Shown here piece after piece: positions 24,566 through 33,572 of a stretch of DNA of 48,158 bases. The first letter of the stretch is position 1. Every line of letters begins with the position of its first letter. The position numbers were made by a program, and so were the translations under genes. This DNA comes from Acidobacteriota bacterium (GTDB taxonomy: Bacteria; Acidobacteriota; Thermoanaerobaculia; Gp7-AA8). Under the pieces are notes generated by a model. It searched no databases, was not told the DNA's origin, and worked only from the letters and a program-made list of their open reading frames with translations. The stretch covers positions 1 through 48,158 of the forward strand of contig JAFAOU010000138.1 of NCBI GenBank assembly GCA_019247495.1. Direction: 5' to 3'.

Positions 24566-25714
24566 ATGGAACTTCTGCTCTGGCGTTGGAGCACGGCGGT
24601 GCAGTGCACGTCGGCGGTGATGATTGCCGTGTTCTTCGTCGTGCTGGAGCGGTCGGTGCGGCGGGCGGAGTTGCGGGTTTGGGTGGGGGCGTGGGCGGCG
24701 AATGTCGTCGCGCTGCTGATGCCGATTGCGTTCTGGTATTTGCGTCCCGAGGGGGCGCTTGCGTTGGGCGGGATGCGCGGCGGGTACTTTCTGAGCAAGA
24801 CCGCGTTCCTGGTTTTGCTGGTGATCGGCGCGCGCGGATTTACCGGCGGCGGATTGAGCGTGCGGCCGGGGCGGGCGTTGTGGGTGGGATTGATCGCGTA
24901 CGCGACGGTGGCGGCGTTGCTGCTGCGCGGAATCAATCAGGCGGGCGCGCTGCAATCGGGGGCGACAGCGGTGTTGATGGCGGCGGGGATCGTCGTCGTT
25001 TTGAGGACGCGCGCGAAGGGATGCGGATGGCTGACCTGTGGATTAGTCATCCGACTCGCGCTGGCGGTCGTCGAAACGGCGGCTTACTTTACGCGCGTCT
25101 TTCCGAGCCGGTGGACGAGGTCGGAAGCGGTGACGATCTTCTTGTCGTCGACCTCATCGCTCGATACCGCCGCTGAATGGGTGATCGCCCTCGGCTGCCT
25201 CCTTCTGTTCTACGGGACGATCCAGCGCGAGCTGACGCGGCTGAACGGCGAGTTGGTCGACAGCCAGGCGGTGTTGCGCGATCTGGTCGATATCGATCCA
25301 CTGACGGGACTGCCGAACCGGCGATCGCTGCGGACAGTCTTGCGACAATCCGTCAGCACCGGCGCGACGATCGTCTTTTTCGATCTCGACGACTTCAAAG
25401 GAATCAACGACAGCTATGGGCATCAGGCGGGCGACGATTGTCTGCGGCGTTTTGCGAAGGCGTTGCGCGAGAGTTTCGGTCCGGATGATCACCTCGCGCG
25501 ATACGGTGGCGATGAGTTTCTAGCGGTGACGCGTGTCGAGGAGCCGCAGGCGATGATCGAACGTGTTCGCGAAATTCTGCGAGCGCAGCGTCGCGGTCCG
25601 GTTATTCACGTTGCTGCGGGATCGGCGCGGATGCCCGCGGGCGGCAATCCCGAGGAAGCGCTTCACGCTGCCGACGCGGCCATGTACGCGGCGAAGCGAC
25701 GAAGATCGACTTAG
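24566..25714 (+). CDS. membrane GGDEF diguanylate cyclase
   Basis: 382 residues. Six or seven hydrophobic segments occupy about 1-235, then a GGDEF domain with DPLTGLPNRRSL, FFDLDDFKGIND, the intact active site GGDEF at 314-318 and the terminal ADAAMYAAKRR. It should make cyclic di-GMP from GTP at the inner membrane. The inhibitory I-site Arg (RxxD, seven residues before the Arg of RYGGDEF) is Gly here (GPDDHLARYGG), so product inhibition is probably lost. An in-frame ATG at 24485 exists, but promoter position favours 24566. Its stop overlaps that of murI in a shared TTAG. Confidence 0.9.
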   Translation: MELLLWRWSTAVQCTSAVMIAVFFVVLERSVRRAELRVWVGAWAANVVALLMPIAFWYLRPEGALALGGMRGGYFLSKTAFLVLLVIGARGFTGGGLSVRPGRALWVGLIAYATVAALLLRGINQAGALQSGATAVLMAAGIVVVLRTRAKGCGWLTCGLVIRLALAVVETAAYFTRVFPSRWTRSEAVTIFLSSTSSLDTAAEWVIALGCLLLFYGTIQRELTRLNGELVDSQAVLRDLVDIDPLTGLPNRRSLRTVLRQSVSTGATIVFFDLDDFKGINDSYGHQAGDDCLRRFAKALRESFGPDDHLARYGGDEFLAVTRVEEPQAMIERVREILRAQRRGPVIHVAAGSARMPAGGNPEEALHAADAAMYAAKRRRST

Positions 25715-26541
25715 AGCGTCACGAGCTCGAGGTGTTCAATCGCGCGCTCCAGAAACTCCCCCGCGATCCTGCGGAAGCGTTCCTCGGCATCGGTAACGAG
25801 GAACGTATGTTTCGCGGCGCCGTTCGATGATGTTCCGATCGCGGCGAGCACCGAGGCGGCGGTCGTTTCGGCGCTGTCGACAATCATCACCTTGTCGCCG
25901 ATGACGTGTTCGATTGTGTCGCGGAGGATCGGGTAATGCGTGCAGCCGAGGACGAGGGTGTCGATGTTCGCGTCGAGGAGCGGTTCGAGGTAGATCTCGG
26001 CGACTTCGCGCGCGACGTGTGTGTTCGCCCATCCCTCCTCGGCGAGAGAGACGAACAGCGGGGCGGCGGATTCGATGACTTCGATGTTCGGATCGATGTT
26101 GTGGATCGCTCGCGTGTACGCCTTCGACCGCACCGTCCCCTCGGTGGCGATGACGCCAACGCGTCCGCGCGTCTGCTCGACCGCGGCGCGCGCGCCGGGC
26201 TCGACGACGCCGATGACCGGGATCGTCAGCGACGATTGCAGCGAGGGGAGCGCGGCGGCGGTGGCGGTGTTGCAGGCCACGACCAGCATGCCGATGCCGC
26301 GTTCGATGAGATGCGCCGCGGCCTGGAGCGTGAAGCCCGTCACTGTGTCGGCGGACTTGGTTCCATACGGGACGCGGGCGGAATCGCCGAGGTAGATCAG
26401 AGGGTGGTGCGGCAGTGCGCGGGCGATCTCGCGGAAGACTGTCAGGCCTCCGACTCCGGAGTCGAAGATGCCGATTGGGGCAGGGGGTGAAGCAGGGACG
26501 AGGGGTGAGGGACGAGGGGAGGAGCGGGTTCGCGTTGGCAT
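25711..26541 (-). CDS. murI: glutamate racemase
   Basis: 276 residues. The cytosolic Asp/Glu racemase that supplies D-glutamate for peptidoglycan. Catalytic cysteines are C90 (VACNTATA) and C200 (LGCTHYPIL), with IGIFDSGVGGLTVFREI at the N-terminus and GDSARVPYG. The first 22 residues (MPTRTRSSPRPSPLVPASPP...) are a low-complexity extension encoded by the arm of an inverted repeat. Normal MurI would start close to the IFDSG strand, so the 5' end seems to have been rebuilt by the repeat. The ATG at 26541 is chosen; the frame is open to 26634. No Shine-Dalgarno site is seen. Convergent with the GGDEF gene, sharing TTAG. Confidence 0.95.
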   Translation of the reverse strand: MPTRTRSSPRPSPLVPASPPAPIGIFDSGVGGLTVFREIARALPHHPLIYLGDSARVPYGTKSADTVTGFTLQAAAHLIERGIGMLVVACNTATAAALPSLQSSLTIPVIGVVEPGARAAVEQTRGRVGVIATEGTVRSKAYTRAIHNIDPNIEVIESAAPLFVSLAEEGWANTHVAREVAEIYLEPLLDANIDTLVLGCTHYPILRDTIEHVIGDKVMIVDSAETTAASVLAAIGTSSNGAAKHTFLVTDAEERFRRIAGEFLERAIEHLELVTL

Positions 26542-26686
26542 CGATGTACTCAATGGACGTAGCGCCGCCGGCTCGGCGGCTGGTCCGCCGGCGGCTCGCC
26601 GGCATTCTTGCGTTGGTCCAAGTTGACGCGCCACCGAGCCGGTGGTGATCCAGACGGCGAGCCGCCGGCGTTACGTCCCTCGTCCC

Positions 26687-26699
<13 letters not shown>
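26489..26699. repeat. compound inverted-repeat element at the murI/ntrC-type junction
   Basis: The outer arms are 26 bases each: 26489-26514, beginning GAAGCAGGGACGAGG, and the complement at 26674-26699, matching at 23 of 26 positions. Inside lies a second palindrome with GGACGTA at 26555-26561 and TACGTCC at 26672-26678, next to related CGCCGGCGGCTCG-type blocks. The left outer arm encodes part of MurI's N-terminus. The right one encodes the last residues and TGA stop of the sigma-54 activator. It looks like an inserted intergenic repeat that both genes have read into. Confidence 0.65.
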
Positions 26700-28099
<1,400 letters not shown>

Positions 28100-28148
28100 T
28101 CAAATACCTCGCCCGTGCATGAGTCCGGCCAATTGTATGGGGGAGATG

Positions 28149-28163
28149 CCGAGGTATCCTCGG
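28149..28163 (+). promoter_or_regulatory. palindrome over the -10 of a nucleotidyltransferase pair
   Basis: CCGAGG (28149-28154), spacer TAT, CCTCGG (28158-28163) is a perfect 6-base inverted repeat. It contains the -10-like TATCCT (28155-28160), which ends 6 bases before the ATG at 28167. A dimeric repressor bound here would block a leaderless promoter, as in autoregulated toxin-antitoxin operons. Confidence 0.5.
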
Positions 28164-28166
28164 ACA

Positions 28167-28703
28167 ATGCAGTTCACCGAGGTGCTGACTACGTTCGCCG
28201 AGTTCTTCGAGCGCGAGGAGATTCGTTGGGCGATCGCCGGAGGCCTCGCCGTCGGCGCGTGGGGATTTCAGCGGTACACGGACGACATTGACTTTGTTGT
28301 CGCCGGCTCTGAGCGGAAGAGGGTTGTCGCGTTTGCTGAGTCTCTCGGGTATGAGACGACTCACGCGTCCGAGGGTTTTTCCAATCACATTCATCCAACC
28401 GAAGACTTCGGCCATGTCGACGTGCTCTACCTGTACGACCGGACCGAGACGGAGCTATTCACGGCCGCAACGAGCCGCGTCGTTTTGCCCGGATTGGCCG
28501 CGCTGGTGATTAGCCCCGAGCACATCGCGATGATGAAGGCCGCGGCGATCCGGGACCGACCTGAGAGGAGCTTCGGTGACGCGCGTGACGTGGAGTATCT
28601 TCTTACTCTGCCGACGATCGATCGAGAGAGGGTCCGGGCATACTTCGAGCGAATGGGCTTGTTGAGAATTTTCGATGCGATCGACCACCAACAAAAACGT
28701 TGA
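28167..28703 (+). CDS. nucleotidyltransferase-fold protein (AbiEii/DUF6036-like)
   Basis: 178 residues. The fold is shown by IRWAIAGGLAVGAWGFQRYT, then DDIDFVV: the G-G helix, the Arg/Thr turn and the D-x-D metal pair. A later Asp lies in FGHVDVLYLYD, and the helix SPEHIAMMKAAAIRDRPERS followed by FGDARDVEYLL is typical of solitary AbiEii-like nucleotidyltransferases. The frame is open to 28077, but the ATG at 28167 sits 6 bases after TATCCT and just behind an operator-like palindrome. It overlaps a small gene by 29 bases. It resembles the 2283-2810 gene in type, but with its small partner downstream. Toxin or antitoxin role is inferred. Confidence 0.82.
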   Translation: MQFTEVLTTFAEFFEREEIRWAIAGGLAVGAWGFQRYTDDIDFVVAGSERKRVVAFAESLGYETTHASEGFSNHIHPTEDFGHVDVLYLYDRTETELFTAATSRVVLPGLAALVISPEHIAMMKAAAIRDRPERSFGDARDVEYLLTLPTIDRERVRAYFERMGLLRIFDAIDHQQKR

Positions 28704-28881
28704 CGAGTTTGATCTCGAACGCGGCCTCAGGCTGACCCCCGCGGATCTCGAGGCGCTCGCTCGTGCGCGGCAAGTGCGACCGCGGAGTTTCGAAAAGTAC
28801 TTGTTATGGCTCAGCGAAATCACAGCGGGTGTGCCAGCGCGACGCGATATCTCCGGACCGGAGACTCCCTTCGAGCTGTAG
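28675..28881 (+). CDS. small partner protein overlapping the nucleotidyltransferase
   Basis: 68 residues, soluble and charged: NVDEFDLERGLRLTPADLEA followed by LARARQVRPRSFEKYLLWLS, ending GPETPFEL. The ATG at 28675 overlaps the upstream gene by 29 bases, implying coupled expression. No DNA-binding motif is certain. Nucleotidyltransferases with an overlapping small gene often form toxin-antitoxin-like pairs; I do not recognise this partner's family. Confidence 0.6.
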   Translation: MRSTTNKNVDEFDLERGLRLTPADLEALARARQVRPRSFEKYLLWLSEITAGVPARRDISGPETPFEL

Positions 28882-28890
28882 CTCCTCAAG

Positions 28891-28896
28891 TACAAT
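28891..28896 (+). promoter_or_regulatory. -10-like hexamer of the aminopeptidase gene
   Basis: TACAAT ends 10 bases before the ATG at 28907, with no Shine-Dalgarno site between. It lies just after the small partner gene's stop (28881), separating the aminopeptidase from that operon. Confidence 0.5.
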
Positions 28897-28906
28897 CCGC
28901 GCCGCT

Positions 28907-30367
28907 ATGGACGTCACCATTACGCGGGAACCGAAGGTTGCGAAGGCGGATCATCTTTTTGTGTTGATCGCCGAGGGAGCGAGGCCGGATGTTGCGGTCG
29001 CGGCGAAGTCGATGCAGGCGATTGCGGCCTCCGGGTTTGCCGGGCGCGCGGACGAGTCGTTGTCGACCGTCGCGGGCGAGCCGAAGAAGATCACGCTCAT
29101 CGGAATCGGCAAGGCCGAATCGCTCACGATTCGCGGGTTGCGCACCGCGATTTACAGCATCGCCAAGATGGCGAAGAAGCAGCGCGATCGGAACATCATC
29201 GTCGTCATGCCGGTCGCCGTGCCGAAGCTCGGTGCCGAGGAAACCACGCGCGTCGCTGCGGAGGCGCTGGCGGCGGCGGACTACAAATACGACGTCTACA
29301 TCACGAAGACGGACGACAAGCCGCTGCCGATTCATGCGGCGCTTGTTCCTCCTGACGCTGTCGATGCGAAGCGCGCGAAACAGCTCGACGACGAAGCGAA
29401 AGCAATCGCTGCCGGCGTGCGCACTGTGCGCGACCTCGGCAACGGCCCCGGCAATCTCGTCACGCCGACGTTCCTCGGCCAGCGCGCCGAGGAGGTGGCG
29501 AAGGGCGCCGGGATCAAGTGCACCGTTTATGGGCGCCGCGAGATCGAGAAGATGAAGATGGGCGGCCTGCTTGCCGTCAATCGCGGATCGATCGAAGAGC
29601 CGCGTTTCATCGTCCTCGAATACGCGCCACGCAAAGCGAAGAAGCATGTGGCGCTGGTCGGCAAAGGCATCACCTTCGACTCGGGCGGCATCTCCATCAA
29701 GCCGGCCGAGAAGATGGAGGAGATGAAGTTCGATATGTGCGGGGCAGCGGCCGTGATCGGCACGATTCAGGCGGCGGCCATGCTGGCGCTGCCGGTGCGC
29801 GTGACCGGTGTCATCGCATCGACCGACAACCTGCCGAGCGGCAGCGCGTACAAGCCGGGCGACATCATCACCACGAGCAGCGGCAAGACGGTGGAGGTCG
29901 TGAATACCGATGCCGAGGGGCGCATGATTTTGAGCGACGCGCTGCATTACGCGTCGGAATTGAAGCCGGATCACATCATCGATTACGCCACGCTTACCGG
30001 CGCCTGCGTCGTCGCGCTCGGCAGCGAGGCGGCGGGGCTTTTCTCGAACAATGACGAGCTGGCTCAGAAGTTGATTGAGTGTGGGGAGCGCGTCGGTGAG
30101 CGCCTCTGGAGACTGCCCGAGTGGGACGATTACAAAGAGCTGATCCGCAGCGAGTGGGCGGACATGAAAAACTCGGGCGGCCGCTGGGGCGGCGCGATCA
30201 CGGCGGCATTGTTTCTGAAGGAGTTCGTCAATTGTCCATCGTGGGCGCATCTCGACATCGCCGGCACGGCGTACGCGGAACACGAAACGGCGCGCGAGGC
30301 GCGTGGAGCGACCGGCGCGGGCGTACGCGTGACCATCGCCTTCCTCGAATCGCTCTCGCACTCCTGA
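28907..30367 (+). CDS. pepA: leucyl aminopeptidase (M17 family)
   Basis: 486 residues. A cytosolic two-metal aminopeptidase releasing N-terminal residues from peptides. M17 signatures: LVGKGITFDSGGISIKPA (metal and catalytic Lys), KFDMCGAAAVIGTI, NTDAEGRMIL (family signature, with M-I in place of the common L-V) and DYATLTGACVVALGS. The N-terminal 150-residue domain is present, so length is normal. The start ATG follows TACAAT by 10 bases. The frame extends upstream to 28763, but that stretch is the small partner gene read out of frame. The 3' end overlaps the DUF6599-like gene. Confidence 0.95.
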   Translation: MDVTITREPKVAKADHLFVLIAEGARPDVAVAAKSMQAIAASGFAGRADESLSTVAGEPKKITLIGIGKAESLTIRGLRTAIYSIAKMAKKQRDRNIIVVMPVAVPKLGAEETTRVAAEALAAADYKYDVYITKTDDKPLPIHAALVPPDAVDAKRAKQLDDEAKAIAAGVRTVRDLGNGPGNLVTPTFLGQRAEEVAKGAGIKCTVYGRREIEKMKMGGLLAVNRGSIEEPRFIVLEYAPRKAKKHVALVGKGITFDSGGISIKPAEKMEEMKFDMCGAAAVIGTIQAAAMLALPVRVTGVIASTDNLPSGSAYKPGDIITTSSGKTVEVVNTDAEGRMILSDALHYASELKPDHIIDYATLTGACVVALGSEAAGLFSNNDELAQKLIECGERVGERLWRLPEWDDYKELIRSEWADMKNSGGRWGGAITAALFLKEFVNCPSWAHLDIAGTAYAEHETAREARGATGAGVRVTIAFLESLSHS

Positions 30368-31380
30368 TCGCGAGTCTCGTCGCCGCGTGCGACGGCAAGC
30401 GTCCGGCGCAGGTGCGCATCGCGCCGCCGCCGCGCAATGAAGTCAATTTCGCGATGGTGGACTCGCCGAGTCTGCAGTTCCTGCCGCGGCAGCAGGAAGC
30501 ACAGATCTGGAAGCTCGACGAAGATCCGATCGTCATCCCCGGCGATCACCTGAATACGTACCTCGGGCCGGTCGACGCGCCGCAGTTCGCGCGCTACGAG
30601 ACGCTCGATCTCACCATCGGCAAGTACAGCACGCCCGGCAGCAATGGCTTCGCGACGGTCGAAATCTTTCGCTTCCCCGATTTCGTGAAAGCGTTCGGCG
30701 CGTACTCGAAGCAGAAAAACGGGAACCTCCGATTTCTCGACATCCCCAACGAATCGTTCGCGAAGGCGCATTCGGTTCACGTCTGGCGCGGTCCGTTCTA
30801 CGTGCGCATCACCGGCGCGGGACCTGCCGATACGGTTCTTCGGCTGGCCACGTTCGTGGCCGACAAGATGCCGCCCGCGCCGAGCAAGCCGGCGGTCTTC
30901 GCATTCCTGCCGGACAAGCAGCGCGTTCCCGGGAGCGAGCGTTACTCCGCCGATGCCGCGTTCGGCCAGCCGTTTCTCGCGAATTCGTTTCAGGCGACGT
31001 TCAACGTCGACAACGATCTGATCGACGGCATCGTGATTCCTGCCGCGAACAAGCAAGCCGCGGGCAACATCCTCGATCAATACAAAGCTCTTTATCTTCA
31101 CAACGGCAAGCTGCTCGATCCGATCCCGAATCTGGGCGAGGACAATTTCACCGCCGAGGATCGCTACCTCGGGCGCGTGGTGGCGTTCCGGATCGACCGG
31201 TTCGTCGTCGCCTTCAACGGCTACCACGATCGCCAGCACCTGCTCGACCTCGCCGCCTCCGCCGACCAGCGCATCCTCGGAACGATCCGCAAGCAGCTCG
31301 TGACCGCCGACAAGCAGGCCGAGAACGCGGACAACGGAAACACGTCAACCGTGCCGGCGTGGCTGCAGAACAAGCATTAG
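30232..31380 (+). CDS. DUF6599-type lipoprotein (start uncertain)
   Basis: About 382 residues. A hydrophobic segment ending in a good lipobox (RIALALLIASLVAAC) marks a lipoprotein. The mature part (LQFLPRQQEAQIWKLD, YLGPVDAPQFARYETLDLTI, ATVEIFRFPDFVKAFGAY) resembles the DUF6599 family, whose function is unknown. No ATG or GTG lies directly before the signal sequence. The nearest supported start is TTG at 30232, with AAGGAG 8 bases upstream. It lies 136 bases inside pepA and gives a long Arg-rich n-region; GTG at 30241 is an alternative. Its stop shares TTAG with the convergent phosphatase gene. Confidence 0.7.
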   Translation: MSIVGASRHRRHGVRGTRNGARGAWSDRRGRTRDHRLPRIALALLIASLVAACDGKRPAQVRIAPPPRNEVNFAMVDSPSLQFLPRQQEAQIWKLDEDPIVIPGDHLNTYLGPVDAPQFARYETLDLTIGKYSTPGSNGFATVEIFRFPDFVKAFGAYSKQKNGNLRFLDIPNESFAKAHSVHVWRGPFYVRITGAGPADTVLRLATFVADKMPPAPSKPAVFAFLPDKQRVPGSERYSADAAFGQPFLANSFQATFNVDNDLIDGIVIPAANKQAAGNILDQYKALYLHNGKLLDPIPNLGEDNFTAEDRYLGRVVAFRIDRFVVAFNGYHDRQHLLDLAASADQRILGTIRKQLVTADKQAENADNGNTSTVPAWLQNKH

Positions 31381-32753
31381 GCGATTCGCACAACGACTAA
31401 CGTGACGTCATCCTCCTGCGGCTCGTCGCCGCGGAACGATTCGACGTCGCGCAGCACGGCATCCCGGACCTCCTCGGCAGTCCCGTCGCACGCGGCGACG
31501 ATGCGCGCGAGCCGATCGAGTCCGTATTCGTCGCCGGAGGCATTGACGGTCTCGTAGATGCCGTCGCTGTGCAGGACGAACGTGTCGCCGCTCGCGAACG
31601 GCATGACGCGTTGCGGAACGGTGGCGCCGAGGCGCGCGCCGAGGGGAGGGGCGAAGAGCTCGATCAGTTGCGTTTCTCCGGTCGCACCTCGGACGTGGAG
31701 CAGCGGCGGATGTCCGGCCGAAGCGATCGTGGCCTGATGCGTTTCGTGATCGAGAAGCAGGACGGAAATCGTGACCATCATCCGTCGCCGGCTGCTCTGC
31801 GTGACGACTTCCTGCAGGCGATCGAGCACGTGCGCGGGATCGAGGAGTTGATCGCGCAGGAGCGTGAACCCGCTTCGCAGCGCCGACAGCGTGATGCCGC
31901 TGGCGAGTCCGTGACCGGCCACGTCGCCGCAAACGATGGCGAGCCGTCCATCGACGACGTAGTAGTCGTAGTAGTCGCCGCCAACCTCGGTCGCCGGCAA
32001 AGAGATGCCGGCGACATCGGCCCACTCGAGCTGCGGCGGCGCCTCGGGCAGCATGCTGATCTGCACCTCGCGCGCGAACCGCAGCTCGTCGCGGATCCGC
32101 AACTGCTCGCGCGCCTCGGCGCGGCGTTGCACGCCTTCCTCGATTGCGGCTTTCTTCATGCTGCGGCTTGTGAGCGCGCCAACGGCGAAGCAGACCAGGT
32201 TCACCGACACGAGCATGCTGACAATGCCGGCGGTGTTCTGTTTTCGCTTCGGCGCCGGCGAGAGAAGAACCGCGGCGAGGATGATCACGAGAAGCAGCGT
32301 GTTGAGGGCGATGCGCTCCTGTAGCCGAAGGCGCAACGCGATCGTCGCCGTCGGAAAGATCACACCCCATGCGATCCATCCGCCGTTGTCGGAGAGCGCA
32401 AAGTAGATCAGCGTGGCGAACTTGACGACGAACAGCGTTACCAGCCACGCGCCGAGATGGCGTCCGACGGCACGCGCATAGGCGCGCGATGGTCTGGTGT
32501 CGCGCCGGCGCGCTCGCCGCAACTCGCTCATCGAGCCGATGAGGAAAAGCGTCAGCAGCGCATCGGCGATCGCTGCCGCTCCGTGCCCGACGCGTTGCTG
32601 TTTCGAGAGGACGGAGACTGGGATGAGCATCAGTGACGTGATCGCGAACAGCCACGAGATCACATACGCCGATCCAAGGTTCTGCTCATCGAACCGCCGC
32701 TGCACCATCTGCGGCTCGGTCGTCTGCGCCAATTGTTCGAGCGGCCGTTCCAT
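31377..32753 (-). CDS. membrane SpoIIE/RsbU-type PP2C phosphatase
   Basis: 458 residues. An N-terminal membrane domain with six hydrophobic segments (about 28-195) and a short coiled coil (IEEGVQRRAEAREQLRI) precede a SpoIIE phosphatase domain. Visible motifs are FAREVQISMLPEAPP, EVGGDYYDYY (first metal Asp), VCGDVAGHGLASG (second metal Asp), HSDGIYETVNASGDEYG and QEDDVTLVVV. It should dephosphorylate an anti-anti-sigma (STAS) protein. No STAS gene is in the window. Divergent from signal peptidase with 53 bases between the starts. Confidence 0.92.
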   Translation of the reverse strand: MERPLEQLAQTTEPQMVQRRFDEQNLGSAYVISWLFAITSLMLIPVSVLSKQQRVGHGAAAIADALLTLFLIGSMSELRRARRRDTRPSRAYARAVGRHLGAWLVTLFVVKFATLIYFALSDNGGWIAWGVIFPTATIALRLRLQERIALNTLLLVIILAAVLLSPAPKRKQNTAGIVSMLVSVNLVCFAVGALTSRSMKKAAIEEGVQRRAEAREQLRIRDELRFAREVQISMLPEAPPQLEWADVAGISLPATEVGGDYYDYYVVDGRLAIVCGDVAGHGLASGITLSALRSGFTLLRDQLLDPAHVLDRLQEVVTQSSRRRMMVTISVLLLDHETHQATIASAGHPPLLHVRGATGETQLIELFAPPLGARLGATVPQRVMPFASGDTFVLHSDGIYETVNASGDEYGLDRLARIVAACDGTAEEVRDAVLRDVESFRGDEPQEDDVTLVVVRIA

Positions 32754-32789
32754 GCGGCAGGCATTGTCGCCGATGACGCCGATTCGCTC

Positions 32790-32795
32790 TACGAT
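32790..32795 (+). promoter_or_regulatory. -10-like hexamer of the signal peptidase gene
   Basis: TACGAT ends 11 bases before the ATG at 32807, with no Shine-Dalgarno site between. On the opposite strand GACAAT (32768 to 32763) ends 9 bases before the phosphatase ATG, so this short gap may hold two divergent leaderless promoters. Confidence 0.4.
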
Positions 32796-32806
32796 ACCGT
32801 CCGCCT

Positions 32807-33361
32807 ATGTCGAAACCGTCGTTGCTCGAACGGCTGCTGATCGCGCTGGCCGTGTTGCCATTCGTGATTCTCTTCGGGCTTCTTGCTACCGGGACGGTGC
32901 GCACCTATCGCAACTTGACCGGCAGCATGGAACCGACGATTCCGATCGGCGACCGGATGATTGCGATGCCGACCGGCAGCGTTCATCGCGGCGACATCAT
33001 CGTCTTTGACTACCCGCTCCAACAACCGAATGTCGCTTTCGCCAAACGCGTGGTGGCGGTTGGAGGAGACACAGTCGAGATTCGGTCAAGGCGTTTGTTC
33101 GTGAATGGTGAGGCGGTCGCGGAGCCGTACGCGATCCATCTCGATCCGATCACTTACCCCGCGATGCAGACGCTTCCGGAGCCGTATCGGTCGCGCGATC
33201 ATTTCGGTCCCTACCAGGCGCCGCCGGGAACGTACTTCGTGTTGGGCGATAACCGCGACCGCTCCTCGGACTCCCGCTACTGGGGGATTGTTCCGGGGGA
33301 AAATCTTCGTGGCCGCGTGGTTCTGCTCTTCTCCTGGTCCAGCGGATTTCGCAGGGTCTAG
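32807..33361 (+). CDS. lepB: signal peptidase I
   Basis: 184 residues with one N-terminal membrane segment (about 9-30). Catalytic Ser40 lies in LTGSMEPTIPIGDR and the general base K80 in FAKRVVAVGGD. Box E is present as VLGDNRDRSSDSRYWG. It cleaves signal peptides of exported proteins at the periplasmic face. The single membrane anchor and short length match the compact SipS-like class rather than E. coli LepB. Start predicted leaderless. Confidence 0.93.
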   Translation: MSKPSLLERLLIALAVLPFVILFGLLATGTVRTYRNLTGSMEPTIPIGDRMIAMPTGSVHRGDIIVFDYPLQQPNVAFAKRVVAVGGDTVEIRSRRLFVNGEAVAEPYAIHLDPITYPAMQTLPEPYRSRDHFGPYQAPPGTYFVLGDNRDRSSDSRYWGIVPGENLRGRVVLLFSWSSGFRRV

Positions 33362-33413
33362 CCACCTGTAGTCTCTTCCGGCACTAAAGATTACCTTTTT
33401 GGTGGTGTGGATT

Positions 33414-33534
33414 CCTCTCCGCCCTTACTCTCCTTAATAACGCAACGTCCAACGCGGTAAGGGGAGAGGTCCGGGTCCGGCGCCTCCTCGCATAGCTGGG
33501 TTTCAAGAGGGCGAAGGCCGCGTCGGCCTTCGCC
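33414..33534 (+). promoter_or_regulatory. structured leader or terminator region upstream of the redox operon
   Basis: Within the 211-base gap before the di-heme gene are two palindromes. One is CCTCTCCGCCCTTAC (33414-33428) with GTAAGGGGAGAGG (33457-33469), complementary except for two unpaired bases. The other is a perfect 11-base stem GGCGAAGGCCG (33510-33520), CGT loop, CGGCCTTCGCC (33524-33534). No T-run follows either. The first may terminate lepB; the second lies 38 bases before the ATG and could be an RNA element of the operon. The rest of the gap shows only the GAGGAG ribosome site. Confidence 0.45.
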
Positions 33535-33572
33535 TCGTCCTCGGTTCGATCAACCCAATTGAGGAGATTCCC

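Noticed and set aside
28886..30361. A 491-codon open frame antisense to pepA
   Set aside because: Composition artefact opposite a clear M17 aminopeptidase; no ribosome site and no recognisable motif.
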